A stretch of 64,000 nt of DNA, taken from NCBI RefSeq assembly GCF_017353175.1, contig NZ_JAFMYW010000003.1, positions 593,663 to 657,662 of the forward strand, given 5' to 3'. Positions 26,149 through 34,936 of this stretch are shown here, one piece after another. The notes under the pieces were generated by a model. That model made no database searches, was not told where the DNA came from, and saw nothing but the letters and a program-made list of their open reading frames with translations. Position 1 is the stretch's first letter, and every line of letters begins with the position of its first letter. The position numbers and the translations under genes are program-made. Origin of the DNA: Fibrella forsythiae (lineage in GTDB: Bacteria > Bacteroidota > Bacteroidia > Cytophagales > Spirosomataceae).

Positions 26149-26263
26149 GCTGTTTGTGTTTATACAGCAATATTATTCATAAATGGCTGATCTGTAGCAT
26201 GCATATTGCTGACGTATGGCGTACGTGTATGGCTTGCCGCCGCCCTACGCGCGCGTCAGCCAT
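25635..26263. repeat. 28-bp inverted repeats bracketing the RAYT transposase
   Basis: The left copy at 25635-25662 (ATTGCTGACGCAGGCGTAGG..) and the right copy at 26236-26263, read in reverse complement (ATGGCTGACGCGCGCGTAGG..), match at 24 of 28 positions. The left copy lies inside the transposase frame near its 3' end; the right copy lies about 90 bases before its start. Confidence 0.75.
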
Positions 26264-26271
26264 ACAGCCAA

Positions 26272-27099
26272 TTACCCGTTATACGGAAAATCCAGCGGGT
26301 CAGGATAAACGAAGACGTACCTGGTTGCCTGCGTTAATTTGTCGCCGTTGATGACTTTGAAAGGCACGGGCTCAGCAGGAGCAACAAACGTAGGAAGAGC
26401 GTACCCGAAATCGGCGCAGCTTTTTCGGTAGATGGCTTCGCGGGTAGGATGCTGTGGCGCTACCGCATTGAACGTACCTACCAACCCTTGTGAAATAACG
26501 GAGGAGATCAAACCAACGGCATCGACTTGGTGCAGGTAATTCACAGGTACGTTACCACTATCGACGGTTCGGCCAGCCACGTATTTGCCGGGTATTCGTT
26601 GATCACCCATCAGCCCGGCACAACGTACAATGGTAACAGCCCGAACCTGGTTAGCCAGCGATGACCAGATTTGTTCGGCCTGTGTCAACGCTGGTGCTGC
26701 CGACTGGTCGGGCGTGATCACATCGGCTTCAACCATGTCACGATTCAGTTCTGGATAGACCGACGTTGAGCTAACGTACAGGATGTGCTTGATGCGGGAG
26801 GAACGTACCTGATCGGCCAGCAGGCGCATCTGTTCCGGGTGGAAGGCATCGCCCTGTTTGCCTGCTTTGGGCGGAATGTTCACAACCAGATAGTCGACAT
26901 CGAGCAGCGGGGTAAGATCGCCTTCGGGGCCGGGATTCAGCTGAAGCAGGTACGTGTCGATGCCCTGCTGGCGAAGTTGCGGCACTTTTTCCGGCGTAGT
27001 GGTGCTGCCACGAACCGACAGGCCTAACTGCTGCATCTGCTCGGCTAGCGGTGCTCCCAGCCAACCAAGGCCGATGATACTAAGCTGCAACGATTTCAT
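26272..27099 (-). CDS. NAD(P)-binding SDR/epimerase-like protein (YeeZ type)
   Basis: A Rossmann-fold protein with GLGWLGAPLAEQM at the nucleotide site, then VDYLVVNIPP and ILYVSSTSVYPELN, which holds the active-site Ser/Tyr region of extended SDR proteins. Length is 275 residues from the ATG at 27099. It resembles YeeZ-like NAD-dependent epimerase/dehydratase family members of unknown substrate. It overlaps the upstream transglutaminase gene by 20 bases, so the two are probably co-translated. Confidence 0.8.
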   Translation of the reverse strand: MKSLQLSIIGLGWLGAPLAEQMQQLGLSVRGSTTTPEKVPQLRQQGIDTYLLQLNPGPEGDLTPLLDVDYLVVNIPPKAGKQGDAFHPEQMRLLADQVRSSRIKHILYVSSTSVYPELNRDMVEADVITPDQSAAPALTQAEQIWSSLANQVRAVTIVRCAGLMGDQRIPGKYVAGRTVDSGNVPVNYLHQVDAVGLISSVISQGLVGTFNAVAPQHPTREAIYRKSCADFGYALPTFVAPAEPVPFKVINGDKLTQATRYVFVYPDPLDFPYNG

Positions 27100-27880
27100 C
27101 GGCATTTACCCAGACTTCCATGGTGGTCATGGTCATCGGGCCAAACTGAGTCATGAACGCTACGTCGGCCGCATCACGTCCGTAAGCTACGGTAATGCGG
27201 TTGCCTTTTGGCTCGGTCTGTGTGGCGTCGAAGGTGTACCAAATGCCATTGATGTACGCTTCGAACCAGGCGTGGAGATCCATCGGTTTCAGCTCATGCA
27301 GGTAGCCAACCACCATACGGGCCGGAATGCTCAGGCTCCGACAAAGCGAAATGCCCAAATGTGTAAAGTCGCGGCAAACCCCCACCTTATTGTAGAGCGT
27401 ATCGGCGGCTGAGGTGGTCGAGTCGCTGGTGCCGTACTCGTATTTGATGTTGGAGTTGATCCAGGCCCTGATCGCTTCAGCCTGATCGTAACCAGGCGCT
27501 GCATTGGCCACAATTTTCGCCGCTTCGTTGATGATGACCAGATAGTCGGACGGGCAATAGCGGCTGGGAAGCAGGAAGTGCAGTACGTCGTCGGGCAAAT
27601 CCTGCACAATCGTTAGCGGAGCGCCTGGGTCGGTGGCAATAATGTCATCGGTTTGTACAACTGCCTGGGTACGTATCCGAAATTTTCCCGCCGGGGCAAT
27701 GAGGCGCTGACACAGGTTACCATATAAGTCTGTAAACTCAGTGACGGGCACCTCCGGCTCCATCTCATAGGTTTCGCTGACGATCCATTGTCCGGCTCCA
27801 GATCGTGGGCGGAGCATAAGCATTAGTGGTGTATCGTCCTGAACGTCAAACTGTAGTTCACAGCCGGCAGTAAGTTTCAT
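27080..27880 (-). CDS. Transglutaminase-like cysteine protease family protein
   Basis: A 266-residue protein. An N-terminal beta-rich domain precedes a transglutaminase core with the triad Cys169 (GVCRDFTH), His203 (DLHAWFEAY) and Asp218 (FDAT). Proteins with this layout are common in bacteria; many are putative peptidases, and their substrate is not known. No signal peptide is seen. It is followed, with overlap, by the SDR gene. Confidence 0.88.
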   Translation of the reverse strand: MKLTAGCELQFDVQDDTPLMLMLRPRSGAGQWIVSETYEMEPEVPVTEFTDLYGNLCQRLIAPAGKFRIRTQAVVQTDDIIATDPGAPLTIVQDLPDDVLHFLLPSRYCPSDYLVIINEAAKIVANAAPGYDQAEAIRAWINSNIKYEYGTSDSTTSAADTLYNKVGVCRDFTHLGISLCRSLSIPARMVVGYLHELKPMDLHAWFEAYINGIWYTFDATQTEPKGNRITVAYGRDAADVAFMTQFGPMTMTTMEVWVNADEIVAA

Positions 27881-27886
27881 AATTAG

Positions 27887-27979
27887 AGTTTCAGGTTTCA
27901 GGTTTCAAGTTTCAAGTAGCGTTGCTGTTTTACATGACGGTGAATCTGCAACGCTACTTGAAACCTGAAACCTGAAACT
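27887..27979. repeat. Inverted repeat on the 3' side of the four-helix-bundle gene
   Basis: The right arm 27948-27979 (32 bp) pairs with the left arm 27887-27925, which has one extra TTTCAAG unit. The arms consist of tandem TTTCAGG/TTTCAAG words ending in TAGCGTTGC. The same words recur in the repeat at 28403-28480. Confidence 0.88.
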
Positions 27980-28400
27980 AAAGCAGACTATAGCTTAATG
28001 GTTGTTCTTCTACTTTAAATTTCGTGCCTTTGTACCCTGAGGTACGTACGTATGACATAAAACCACTGATGATTCGAATGGTTTCCAAGGTAAGGTTATA
28101 AGCTACGTTAAATTCTGTCTGGCTAATATACTGCTGGTCAAGGGCGCGGTATAATTGAGATCTTACCTCGCCCAGGGATCCTTTGTCAATGCTAAGAAAG
28201 TGCACAAGTTCTTTGGCACCATCTCGTTCATACCCCTCTGCGATATTATCCATCACAGAACCACTAGAGCGTCGAATCTGATCAATAAGGCTAAAGTCGC
28301 TAGCAAATTGTGGCGCTTTAGTCATCGTGTAGATGAGGGAGCATAATTCGCGGCTCTTCTGCCAGCAAAGCAGATCTTCGAATCGCCGTATGGTAGCCAT
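27978..28400 (-). CDS. Four-helix-bundle protein (23S rRNA intervening-sequence type)
   Basis: A 140-residue helical protein with the family pattern RFEDLLCWQKSRELCSLIY, then FSLIDQIRRSSGSVMDNIAEGYER and FLSIDKGSLGEVRSQLYRAL. Members were first noted in rRNA intervening sequences and are now found as many free-standing copies; their function is unknown. I chose the ATG at 28400 because the seven residues before it are encoded by a palindrome arm. The gene is enclosed by two palindromes with shared arm words, and a broken relative lies at 11935. Confidence 0.88.
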   Translation of the reverse strand: MATIRRFEDLLCWQKSRELCSLIYTMTKAPQFASDFSLIDQIRRSSGSVMDNIAEGYERDGAKELVHFLSIDKGSLGEVRSQLYRALDQQYISQTEFNVAYNLTLETIRIISGFMSYVRTSGYKGTKFKVEEQPLSYSLL

Positions 28401-28402
28401 AA

Positions 28403-28480
28403 AAAAGGTTTCAGGTTTCAAGGGCGCCGCTAAGATACGTGTCTGGTAGGTTAGCGGAGCACTTGAAACCTGAAACTTTT
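28403..28480. repeat. Inverted repeat on the 5' side of the four-helix-bundle gene
   Basis: The left arm 28403-28433 and right arm 28451-28480 pair with a few mismatches. They carry the TTTCAGGTTTCAAG word of the repeat at 27887-27979, and the inner end reads CCGCTAA. Confidence 0.82.
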
Positions 28481-28484
28481 CTCC

Positions 28485-30524
28485 TTACCAGACCCGGATT
28501 CGCTGATCGGGGGCTTTGTAGAGTTTATCGCCAGCTTTTACATTGAATGCCTGATACCAGGCGTCGATGTTGCTCAATGGACCATTACACCGGTATTGAC
28601 CAGGAGCGTGCGGGTCGGTTAGAATCAGTTGTGCTTGCTGTTCGGGTAGTACGTTGATCCGCCATACCTGCGCCCACGACAGGAAGAACCGCTGATCGGG
28701 GGTAAATCCGTCAATGGCCGTATTGCCCTGACCCTGCTTGGTTTTTTTGAACGCATCATAAGCAATGGCAAGTCCACCCAGGTCGGCCAGATTCTCGCCC
28801 AGCGTCAGTTTACCATTTACCGCCAGCGTGTCGAGCACTTTGTAGCCAAAGAACTGTGCTTCTACTTTACCAGCCCGCTCTTTAAACTTATCGGCGTCGG
28901 CTTTGGTCCACCAGTCGCGAAGGGTACCGTCGGCGTCGTACTGACGGCCCGAATCATCGAAACCGTGGGTCATCTCGTGGCCAATTACGGCACCAATGCC
29001 GCCGTAGTTGATCGCATCATCGGCCGCTGCATCGAAGAAGGGAAATTGCAGAATAGCAGCCGGGAAGGCGATCTCGTTGTTGACCGGGCTGTAGTAGGCA
29101 TTTACCGTTGGCGGTGTCATGCCCCATTCTGTTTTATCAACGGGTTTGCCGAGGCGGTTGATCATGTAGTTGTACGACCACTGACCGGCCGCGTCTACGT
29201 TGCCAAAGAAATCGTTCCGCTTGATGGTCACGCCGTCGTAGTTCTTCCACTTGTCTGGATAGCCAATTTTCCGTTTGAAGGATACCAGTTTATTTACCGC
29301 TTTCTTTTTCGTGTCGGGCGTCATCCAGTCCAGGCCGTTGATGTGCTCTTTGAACGAAGCTTCGAGGTTATCAACCAGCGTCATCATTCGTTGCTTGGCT
29401 TCGGGCTTAAAATAGTTCTGTACATACAACTGACCCAGCATGTCGCCCAGCGTACCGTCGATCAGGCTGCTGACACGCTGCCAGCGAGGCGTCTGCTCTT
29501 TCTGACCGGTCAATACTTTCGAGAAAGCAAAGTTCTGATTCACAAAAGGCGAACTCAGGTAAGGGGCTGCGCCACGCAGGAGGTTCCAGCGCATATACGT
29601 TTTCACGTCGGCTACGGGCGTGGCCACCAGCAGGCTGTCCATCGACTTAAAGAAGGTCAGGTTGCTTACCAGTACCGTATCCTGACCTTCCACGCCAAAC
29701 CGTTTCATCTGGTCAATCCAGTTGATGTGTGGCGTTAATTTATCGAACTCTTTAACGGTCAGCTTGTTATATGTTTTGTACGGATCACGCATCTCTACGC
29801 GGGCCATCTGAGCACGCGCCAGCGCCGTTTCGAGTTTGATCACCTTGTCGGCGCTTTGTGCGGGGTTGGCGTCGGCAATCAGGCCAAACATCTTGGTCAG
29901 GTGATCGCGGTAGGCATCCCGGATTTTGGTGCTGCGCGGGTCGTTTTTCAGGTAATAATCACGGTCGGGGAGGGTAGTGCCGCCCTGCCCGAACTGCGGC
30001 AGGTACTTGCTCACGTTCTTACGGTCCTGCGATACTGAGAAACCATGCAGCATACCGTTGCTCTGCCGACGCTGGTAGGCCAGTTCGTTCAAGACATCGG
30101 TCATGTTCTGGAGTTTGTCGACGCGGGCGAAATCGGGCTTCAGTGGATCCCATCCCCGTTTTTCGATCGTGACGCTATCCATGCCGCTGGCGTAGAAATC
30201 GCCCACCATTTGTTGTAGGCGACCTTTCTTCGGGTTTTTGGCAGCATCCTGAAGCAGGCTTCGCATAGCTTCCACGCTCTTTTCACGGAGTTCATTGAAA
30301 CTACCCCACGACGTTTTAGAGGCTGGTACTGTGTTTGTTTTCAGCCAGGTGCCGTTAGCATAGCGGTAGAAGTCATCGCCCGGCTTCACGCTGGCATCCA
30401 TATTCTTTGGATCGATGAATTTCCGCTGATCGGGTGGCGTTGGCTTTTTGGGCGGATTATTGGCGAGTGTGGTACTGCCTGCGACCAGCAGCGCAGCAGC
30501 CACCAAGAGGCACTGTTTTTTCAT
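28485..30524 (-). CDS. pepO: M13-family (neprilysin-like) zinc endopeptidase
   Basis: A signal peptide (residues 1-21, ending STTLANN) and 679 residues, the standard M13 length. The zinc site is HEMTHGFDDSG (His516, Glu517, His520), with the third ligand in GENLADLGG. The C-terminal HAPGQYRCNGPLSN motif and the ending near RIRVW are also typical. The enzyme is predicted to cleave peptides outside the cytoplasm. A TAAATTTG element lies upstream. Confidence 0.93.
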   Translation of the reverse strand: MKKQCLLVAAALLVAGSTTLANNPPKKPTPPDQRKFIDPKNMDASVKPGDDFYRYANGTWLKTNTVPASKTSWGSFNELREKSVEAMRSLLQDAAKNPKKGRLQQMVGDFYASGMDSVTIEKRGWDPLKPDFARVDKLQNMTDVLNELAYQRRQSNGMLHGFSVSQDRKNVSKYLPQFGQGGTTLPDRDYYLKNDPRSTKIRDAYRDHLTKMFGLIADANPAQSADKVIKLETALARAQMARVEMRDPYKTYNKLTVKEFDKLTPHINWIDQMKRFGVEGQDTVLVSNLTFFKSMDSLLVATPVADVKTYMRWNLLRGAAPYLSSPFVNQNFAFSKVLTGQKEQTPRWQRVSSLIDGTLGDMLGQLYVQNYFKPEAKQRMMTLVDNLEASFKEHINGLDWMTPDTKKKAVNKLVSFKRKIGYPDKWKNYDGVTIKRNDFFGNVDAAGQWSYNYMINRLGKPVDKTEWGMTPPTVNAYYSPVNNEIAFPAAILQFPFFDAAADDAINYGGIGAVIGHEMTHGFDDSGRQYDADGTLRDWWTKADADKFKERAGKVEAQFFGYKVLDTLAVNGKLTLGENLADLGGLAIAYDAFKKTKQGQGNTAIDGFTPDQRFFLSWAQVWRINVLPEQQAQLILTDPHAPGQYRCNGPLSNIDAWYQAFNVKAGDKLYKAPDQRIRVW

Positions 30525-30555
30525 GAAAAGATGAAGTTGAGATTCATTTAACCAC

Positions 30556-30563
30556 CAAATTTA
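30556..30563 (-). promoter_or_regulatory. Candidate -7 promoter element for the M13 peptidase gene
   Basis: On the - strand this reads TAAATTTG, fitting TAnnTTTG, 31 bases before the start codon. No TTG is seen at the -33 distance. Confidence 0.4.
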
Positions 30564-30600
30564 ACCAAGAATTTTCACCCTTTATGCTTCTAAACACACC

Positions 30601-31176
30601 ATGCGGTATCTATTTCTGATTGCATTACTCAGCCTGGCACCGATGGCTCAGGCGCAGCGAAAGCCTAAGAAGGGCGCGAAAGAGAACGTACCTGCGGTTG
30701 AGTCGGCGCAACTACCCCGAACGTTTCCACAGAGTCATGTCGGAAGCTGGGAAGGAACCCTTCAGATCACTAACCCGGGTAATCGGTTACCACAAACGCA
30801 GCCCATGCGGCTCACCATCGATTCGCTGCGTGGGCAACCGGGGCGGTACGCGTTTCAGATCCAGTACGGGCAACAGGCCGTGCGGCCCTATGAACTTGTT
30901 GTGGTCGATGCCGCCAGAGGCAGTTACCAGATCGACGAGAAAGATGGCGTTGTGCTGGAAGCCTCGAAAATCGGTGATCAGTTGACCAGTCAGTTTTCGG
31001 TTGGCAACAACCTGATCACCACGACATACACCTTTCTGACCGATCCTGACCGGATTGGATTTGCTTTGTTTTTTGCCGAAGCAACACCACGCACAACGGG
31101 CCCGGCGGCATCGCCTGTGTTGACGTACCCGGTCCGTAGCCGACAGTTAGCCACATTAACTCGGGTTTCCAAATAG
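30601..31176 (+). CDS. Secreted protein of unknown function
   Basis: A signal peptide ([19 protein letters not shown], cleavage near residue 19) precedes a basic stretch (KPKKGAK) and a beta-rich body of about 150 residues, for example [17 protein letters not shown] and [21 protein letters not shown]. The body resembles lipocalin-like or calycin-like small domains, but I cannot name a family. It is divergent from the M13 peptidase gene and stops before the rpsL promoter. Confidence 0.65.
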   Translation: MRYLFLIALLSLAPMAQAQRKPKKGAKENVPAVESAQLPRTFPQSHVGSWEGTLQITNPGNRLPQTQPMRLTIDSLRGQPGRYAFQIQYGQQAVRPYELVVVDAARGSYQIDEKDGVVLEASKIGDQLTSQFSVGNNLITTTYTFLTDPDRIGFALFFAEATPRTTGPAASPVLTYPVRSRQLATLTRVSK

Positions 31177-31181
31177 CAGGG

Positions 31182-31211
31182 TTGCTTATTGCCTATTTTT
31201 TCTTACCTTTG
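31182..31211 (+). promoter_or_regulatory. Promoter of rpsL (Bacteroidota type)
   Basis: TTG at 31182-31184, a 19-base spacer and TACCTTTG at 31204-31211 match the TTG-N19-TAnnTTTG consensus exactly. It lies 46 bases before the rpsL start. Confidence 0.8.
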
Positions 31212-31257
31212 CACTCCCATTTTTTTGGGATAGCCATAGCAAAAAACCAATTAGTTA

Positions 31258-31683
31258 ATGCCTACCATACAACAGTTAGTCCGCAAAGGCCGCGAGAAGC
31301 TGAACTTCAAATCGAAGTCACCAGCTCTTGATGCGTGTCCTCAGCGTCGGGGTGTATGTACGCGTGTGTACACGACCACTCCCAAGAAGCCCAACTCGGC
31401 GCTTCGCAAAGTAGCCCGTGTTCGTTTGTCGAACGGGAAAGAAGTTAACGCCTACATTCCGGGCGAAGGTCACAACCTGCAGGAACACTCAATCGTACTG
31501 ATTCGTGGTGGCCGGGTGAAAGATCTTCCGGGTGTGCGTTACCACATCGTGCGCGGTGCGCTCGATACGGCTGGCGTAAGCGGCCGTCTGCAAAGCCGGT
31601 CAAAATACGGCGCCAAGCGTCCGAAGCCAGGTCAGGTTGTTGCCGCAAAAGGCAAAGGTGCCCCAGCGAAAAAGAAAAAATAA
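31258..31683 (+). CDS. rpsL: Small ribosomal subunit protein S12
   Basis: S12 lies at the decoding centre of the 30S subunit. The protein has 141 residues with all hallmarks: [15 protein letters not shown], the [18 protein letters not shown] loop and [13 protein letters not shown]. The Lys residues of both loops that contact streptomycin have the ordinary, sensitive-type identity. A C-terminal lysine-rich tail (APAKKKK) extends beyond the E. coli protein. It is preceded by a strong promoter and followed by rpsG after an unusual 162-base gap containing a palindrome. Confidence 0.98.
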   Translation: MPTIQQLVRKGREKLNFKSKSPALDACPQRRGVCTRVYTTTPKKPNSALRKVARVRLSNGKEVNAYIPGEGHNLQEHSIVLIRGGRVKDLPGVRYHIVRGALDTAGVSGRLQSRSKYGAKRPKPGQVVAAKGKGAPAKKKK

Positions 31684-31690
31684 GTGAATG

Positions 31691-31791
31691 GATTTCGGAA
31701 TTGGGATCTTGGCTTTCGGATTTGCTCCGCCAACCCCAATTGCGTCTAGTAGCGACGTAAATCCGAAATCCGCAATTCCAATTCCGAAATC
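31691..31791. repeat. Inverted repeat between rpsL and rpsG
   Basis: Outer arms GATTTCGGAATTGG (31691-31704) and CCAATTCCGAAATC (31778-31791) pair perfectly. Inner words CTTTCGGATTTG and AAATCCGAAATCC also pair. The centre contains TAGTAGCGACG. Confidence 0.85.
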
Positions 31792-31845
31792 AATCAGACT
31801 GCCCGTTGAAAGACTACGGCAGAGTAAGAGAAATCTGAAGACACA

Positions 31846-32313
31846 ATGAGAAAGTCGAAACCACCCAAGCGGTACGTGTTACCTGACCCTAAGTACAAAG
31901 AGGTTCTGGTAACCAAGTTTGTGAACAATTTGATGTACGAAGGCAAGAAGTCGCTGTCGTACGCCATCTTCTATGATGCCATTGACCTGGTTGCCAAGCG
32001 CACCAACGAAAGCGGTATTGATACATGGAAGAAAGCGTTGAACAACGTGATGCCTTCTGTTGAGGTTAAAAGCCGCCGCGTCGGTGGAGCTACCTTCCAG
32101 GTGCCCACTGAAGTACGCGCAGATCGGAAAGTCTCGGTAGGCATGAAATGGCTTATCCGCTTTGCCCGTTCACGCGGTGAAAAAACAATGGTAGACCGTT
32201 TGGCCGGTGAAATCATTGCTGCTGCTAAAGGTGAAGGTGCCGCCGTTAAGAAAAAGGACGACACCCACCGCATGGCCGAAGCCAACAAGGCGTTCTCTCA
32301 CTTCCGGTTCTAA
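31846..32313 (+). CDS. rpsG: Small ribosomal subunit protein S7
   Basis: S7 binds the 3' domain of 16S rRNA and helps start 30S assembly. The 155-residue protein begins [19 protein letters not shown] and shows [21 protein letters not shown] and [17 protein letters not shown], all typical. The usual downstream partner fusA is missing: a terminator and then glyA follow. Confidence 0.98.
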   Translation: MRKSKPPKRYVLPDPKYKEVLVTKFVNNLMYEGKKSLSYAIFYDAIDLVAKRTNESGIDTWKKALNNVMPSVEVKSRRVGGATFQVPTEVRADRKVSVGMKWLIRFARSRGEKTMVDRLAGEIIAAAKGEGAAVKKKDDTHRMAEANKAFSHFRF

Positions 32314-32373
32314 ACCGGGTTCGCGTTATAAACCTCATCGTTTTTCGAAACGAAACAGGTTTGGCAATCTTGA

Positions 32374-32404
32374 AAAGCCCCTTCACATAGAAGGGGCTTT
32401 TTTA
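32374..32404 (+). terminator. Rho-independent terminator after rpsG
   Basis: AAAGCCCCTTC pairs with GAAGGGGCTTT across a 5-base loop and is followed by T residues. It ends the rpsL-rpsG unit. Confidence 0.88.
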
Positions 32405-32460
32405 ATGGCTGATAAATCGCATCTGACCGAAACACCGTACCTTTGAAGGGTACAAAAACC

Positions 32461-32562
32461 AGTTTACCGTTTTCTGTTTACCGTTTTTTGTTGCTCCGCT
32501 AATTCACCGTTCTATAGGTGGTAGCAGCGCAACTGAAAACAGTAAACAGAAAACGGTAAACT
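32461..32562. repeat. Long inverted repeat before glyA (arms 40 bp)
   Basis: Arms at 32461-32500 and 32523-32562 pair with about five mismatches. They are made of TTTACCG/TTTTCTG words and end in GCTCCGCT/AGCAGCGC. Arm words and the loop start (GCTAATTCACCGTT) match the repeat at 7222-7320 (GCTAATTGACCGTT). Confidence 0.88.
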
Positions 32563-32571
32563 TCTTAAAAA

Positions 32572-33879
32572 ATGACCACAACTACGACCACCCGTACCCG
32601 CGACACGCAGATTTTTGATCTGATTGCCAAAGAGCAACACCGGCAGGAGTCGGGCATTGAACTCATTGCTTCTGAGAATTTTGTATCACCTCAGGTGATG
32701 GAAGCCGCCGGCAGTGTGCTGACCAACAAATACGCTGAAGGCCTGCCCGGCAAACGCTACTATGGGGGGTGTGAAGTGGTTGATCAGGTAGAGCAGGTTG
32801 CTATTGACCGTGTAAAAGAATTATTTGGTGCCAGCTGGGCCAACGTTCAACCCCATTCAGGGGCTAACGCCAACACGGCGGTATTTCTGGCCACATTGAA
32901 GCCGGGGGATACCATTCTTGGTTTCGATCTGAGTCACGGCGGTCACCTCACACACGGTTCGTCGGTGAATATTTCGGGTAAATATTTTCGGCCTACGTTT
33001 TACGGCGTTGAGCAGGAAACGGGCGTTATCAACTACGATGTGGTTGAAGAAACGGCGCACCGCGAAAAGCCCAAAATGCTGATCTGCGGGGCATCGGCCT
33101 ACAGCCGCGACTGGGATTACGCCCGCCTGCGTGCCATCGCAGATTCAGTAGGCGCGCTGATGCTCGCCGACGTGTCGCACCCGGCCGGGCTGATTGCCAA
33201 AGGCCTGCTGAACGACCCGCTCGATCATGCACACATCGTGACCACCACCACGCACAAGACCCTGCGCGGAACACGCGGTGGCCTGATTATGCTGCGTAAT
33301 GATTTCGAGAACCCCTTTGGTCTGAAAACGCCGAAAGGTGAACTGCGCATGATGTCGTCGCTGCTCGATTCGGGGGTTTTCCCGGGAACACAGGGTGGCC
33401 CGCTCGAACACATCATTGCGGCTAAGGCCGTTGCCTTTGGCGAAGCGCTGACCGATGAGTTTTATGACTATGCCGTACAGGTAAAAGCCAATGCACAGGC
33501 CATGGCCAACGCGTTCACGGAGCGGGGGTACCGGATTATTTCGGGTGGCACTGATAACCACCTGATGCTGATTGATTTACGCACGAAAGGCGGACAAGCT
33601 ACCACCCTGACGGGCAAACTGGCCGAGAACACGCTCATTAAAGCAGATATTACGATTAATAAGAACATGGTTCCGTTTGACGATAAATCACCGATGGTTA
33701 CTTCGGGGATGCGCGTTGGCACAGCGGCCATGACTACGCGCGGTATGAAAGAAGCTGATATGGAGCTAATTGTGGGGTATATCGACGAGGTGTTGATGAA
33801 CCACGACAATAATCAGAAGATTGAAGCCGTTCGGGAGAAAATTAACGCCTGGATGAAGGCATTTCCGTTATACGCATAA
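32572..33879 (+). CDS. glyA: Serine hydroxymethyltransferase
   Basis: GlyA interconverts serine and glycine with transfer of a one-carbon unit to tetrahydrofolate. The protein has 435 residues. PLP-binding Lys229 lies in the motif [13 protein letters not shown]. The N-terminal [28 protein letters not shown] block and the GKRYYGGCE segment are diagnostic. The start ATG lies only 10 bases after a long palindrome, so the palindrome arm would form part of the leader. Confidence 0.97.
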   Translation: MTTTTTTRTRDTQIFDLIAKEQHRQESGIELIASENFVSPQVMEAAGSVLTNKYAEGLPGKRYYGGCEVVDQVEQVAIDRVKELFGASWANVQPHSGANANTAVFLATLKPGDTILGFDLSHGGHLTHGSSVNISGKYFRPTFYGVEQETGVINYDVVEETAHREKPKMLICGASAYSRDWDYARLRAIADSVGALMLADVSHPAGLIAKGLLNDPLDHAHIVTTTTHKTLRGTRGGLIMLRNDFENPFGLKTPKGELRMMSSLLDSGVFPGTQGGPLEHIIAAKAVAFGEALTDEFYDYAVQVKANAQAMANAFTERGYRIISGGTDNHLMLIDLRTKGGQATTLTGKLAENTLIKADITINKNMVPFDDKSPMVTSGMRVGTAAMTTRGMKEADMELIVGYIDEVLMNHDNNQKIEAVREKINAWMKAFPLYA

Positions 33880-33883
33880 AATC

Positions 33884-33946
33884 AGTTTACAGTTTTTGTT
33901 TACCCGAACCGGTCCGCCGGTTCGGGTAAACAGAAAACTGTAAACT
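33884..33946. repeat. Inverted repeat between glyA and tatC
   Basis: Arms of 29-30 bp (33884-33912 and 33917-33946) pair with one unpaired base around a 4-base loop. They again use AGTTTACAG and TGTTTACC words, joined to a GC-rich centre CCCGAACCGG. Confidence 0.9.
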
Positions 33947-33954
33947 CAATCATT

Positions 33955-34830
33955 ATGGCATTAGATCAGGCATTTGACCAGCGCGGATACGATGATGGCG
34001 ACGACACCGACGAAATAGAACCGGGCGATGGTACCGAGATGAGCTTTCTGGAGCACTTGGAAGCACTTCGCTGGCATCTGTTGCGCGCATTCGCGTCTAT
34101 TTTCGTCTTCGCGTTGATCGCCTTCGTGTATATCCACGAGATTTTTGATTTAGTTATTCTGGCTCCATCCCGCCCCGATTTCTGGGCGTACCGTCAGCTA
34201 TGCAAACTGGCCGCCCTGGCTAGTGCGCCCGATCTGTGTGTGGATAAGCTCGATTTCCAACTGCAAGCGCTGGGCATGTCGGATAACTTCACGATGGGCA
34301 TCACAATCTCATTCATTATCGGGTTGGCCTTTGCATTTCCGTATGCGTTCTGGGAAATCTGGCGGTTTATTAAACCTGGCCTGAAAATGACCGAAAAGAA
34401 AGCGGCCCGCGGGGCTGTGTTCTTTGTGTCGATGCTGTTTCTGATGGGCCTGATGTTTGGGTACTACGTGGCTTCGCCGCTGGCTATCAACTTCCTGGCC
34501 AACTGGCAGTTGTCTCCCCAGATTAAAAACCAGTACGATATTACGTCGTATATCGGTATTCTGGCTACCTTATCATTAGGCTGTGCACTGATGTTCCAGA
34601 TGCCCATGATCGCCTTTGTGCTTTCGAAAGTAGGTGTGTTAACGCCTTCGTTTATGCGCACTTTCCGCAAGCATGCTTGGATTGTTATCCTTGTAGTGGC
34701 TGGTGTCATCACGCCATCGCCTGATATTTACAGCCAGTTGCTGGTAGCGTTCCCGCTGGTTATTCTTTACGAAGTAAGTATTCTGGTATCGAGGTCTGTT
34801 CAGCGGGCCCGATTGGCTGAGCTCAAATAA
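33955..34830 (+). CDS. tatC: Twin-arginine translocase subunit TatC
   Basis: TatC is the receptor of the Tat pathway, which exports folded proteins. The protein has 291 residues and six membrane segments. The N-terminal motif MSFLEHLEALRWHLLRA after an acidic leader, the segment FAFPYAFWEIWRFIKPGL and the AGVITPSPD motif before the last helices are characteristic. tatA/B genes are not in the window. Confidence 0.96.
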   Translation: MALDQAFDQRGYDDGDDTDEIEPGDGTEMSFLEHLEALRWHLLRAFASIFVFALIAFVYIHEIFDLVILAPSRPDFWAYRQLCKLAALASAPDLCVDKLDFQLQALGMSDNFTMGITISFIIGLAFAFPYAFWEIWRFIKPGLKMTEKKAARGAVFFVSMLFLMGLMFGYYVASPLAINFLANWQLSPQIKNQYDITSYIGILATLSLGCALMFQMPMIAFVLSKVGVLTPSFMRTFRKHAWIVILVVAGVITPSPDIYSQLLVAFPLVILYEVSILVSRSVQRARLAELK

Positions 34831-34842
34831 GAGCTTATCCGG

Positions 34843-34912
34843 TAGGTTAAAACAACAAGGAATCCCCGCTTGATGTATCTCATCAGCGGGGATTCCTTGT
34901 TGTTTTAACCTA
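34843..34912. repeat. Inverted repeat between convergent tatC and a - strand gene
   Basis: Arms at 34843-34875 and 34881-34912 pair over 32 bp with one extra base and a 5-base loop. It has a long GC core AATCCCCGCTTGATG and AT-rich ends, and could terminate transcription from both sides. Confidence 0.9.
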
Positions 34913-34936
34913 TTAACTGACTACCGGCGGAATTTA

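Noticed and set aside
27887..28480. Repeated TTTCAGG/TTTCAAG words as a CRISPR array
   Set aside because: The words are short, directly adjacent and part of hairpin arms; there are no constant-length repeats with unique spacers and no cas genes.
28965..29738. A 257-residue frame on the + strand inside the M13 peptidase gene
   Set aside because: It is a shadow of the well supported peptidase on the opposite strand and shows no family features.
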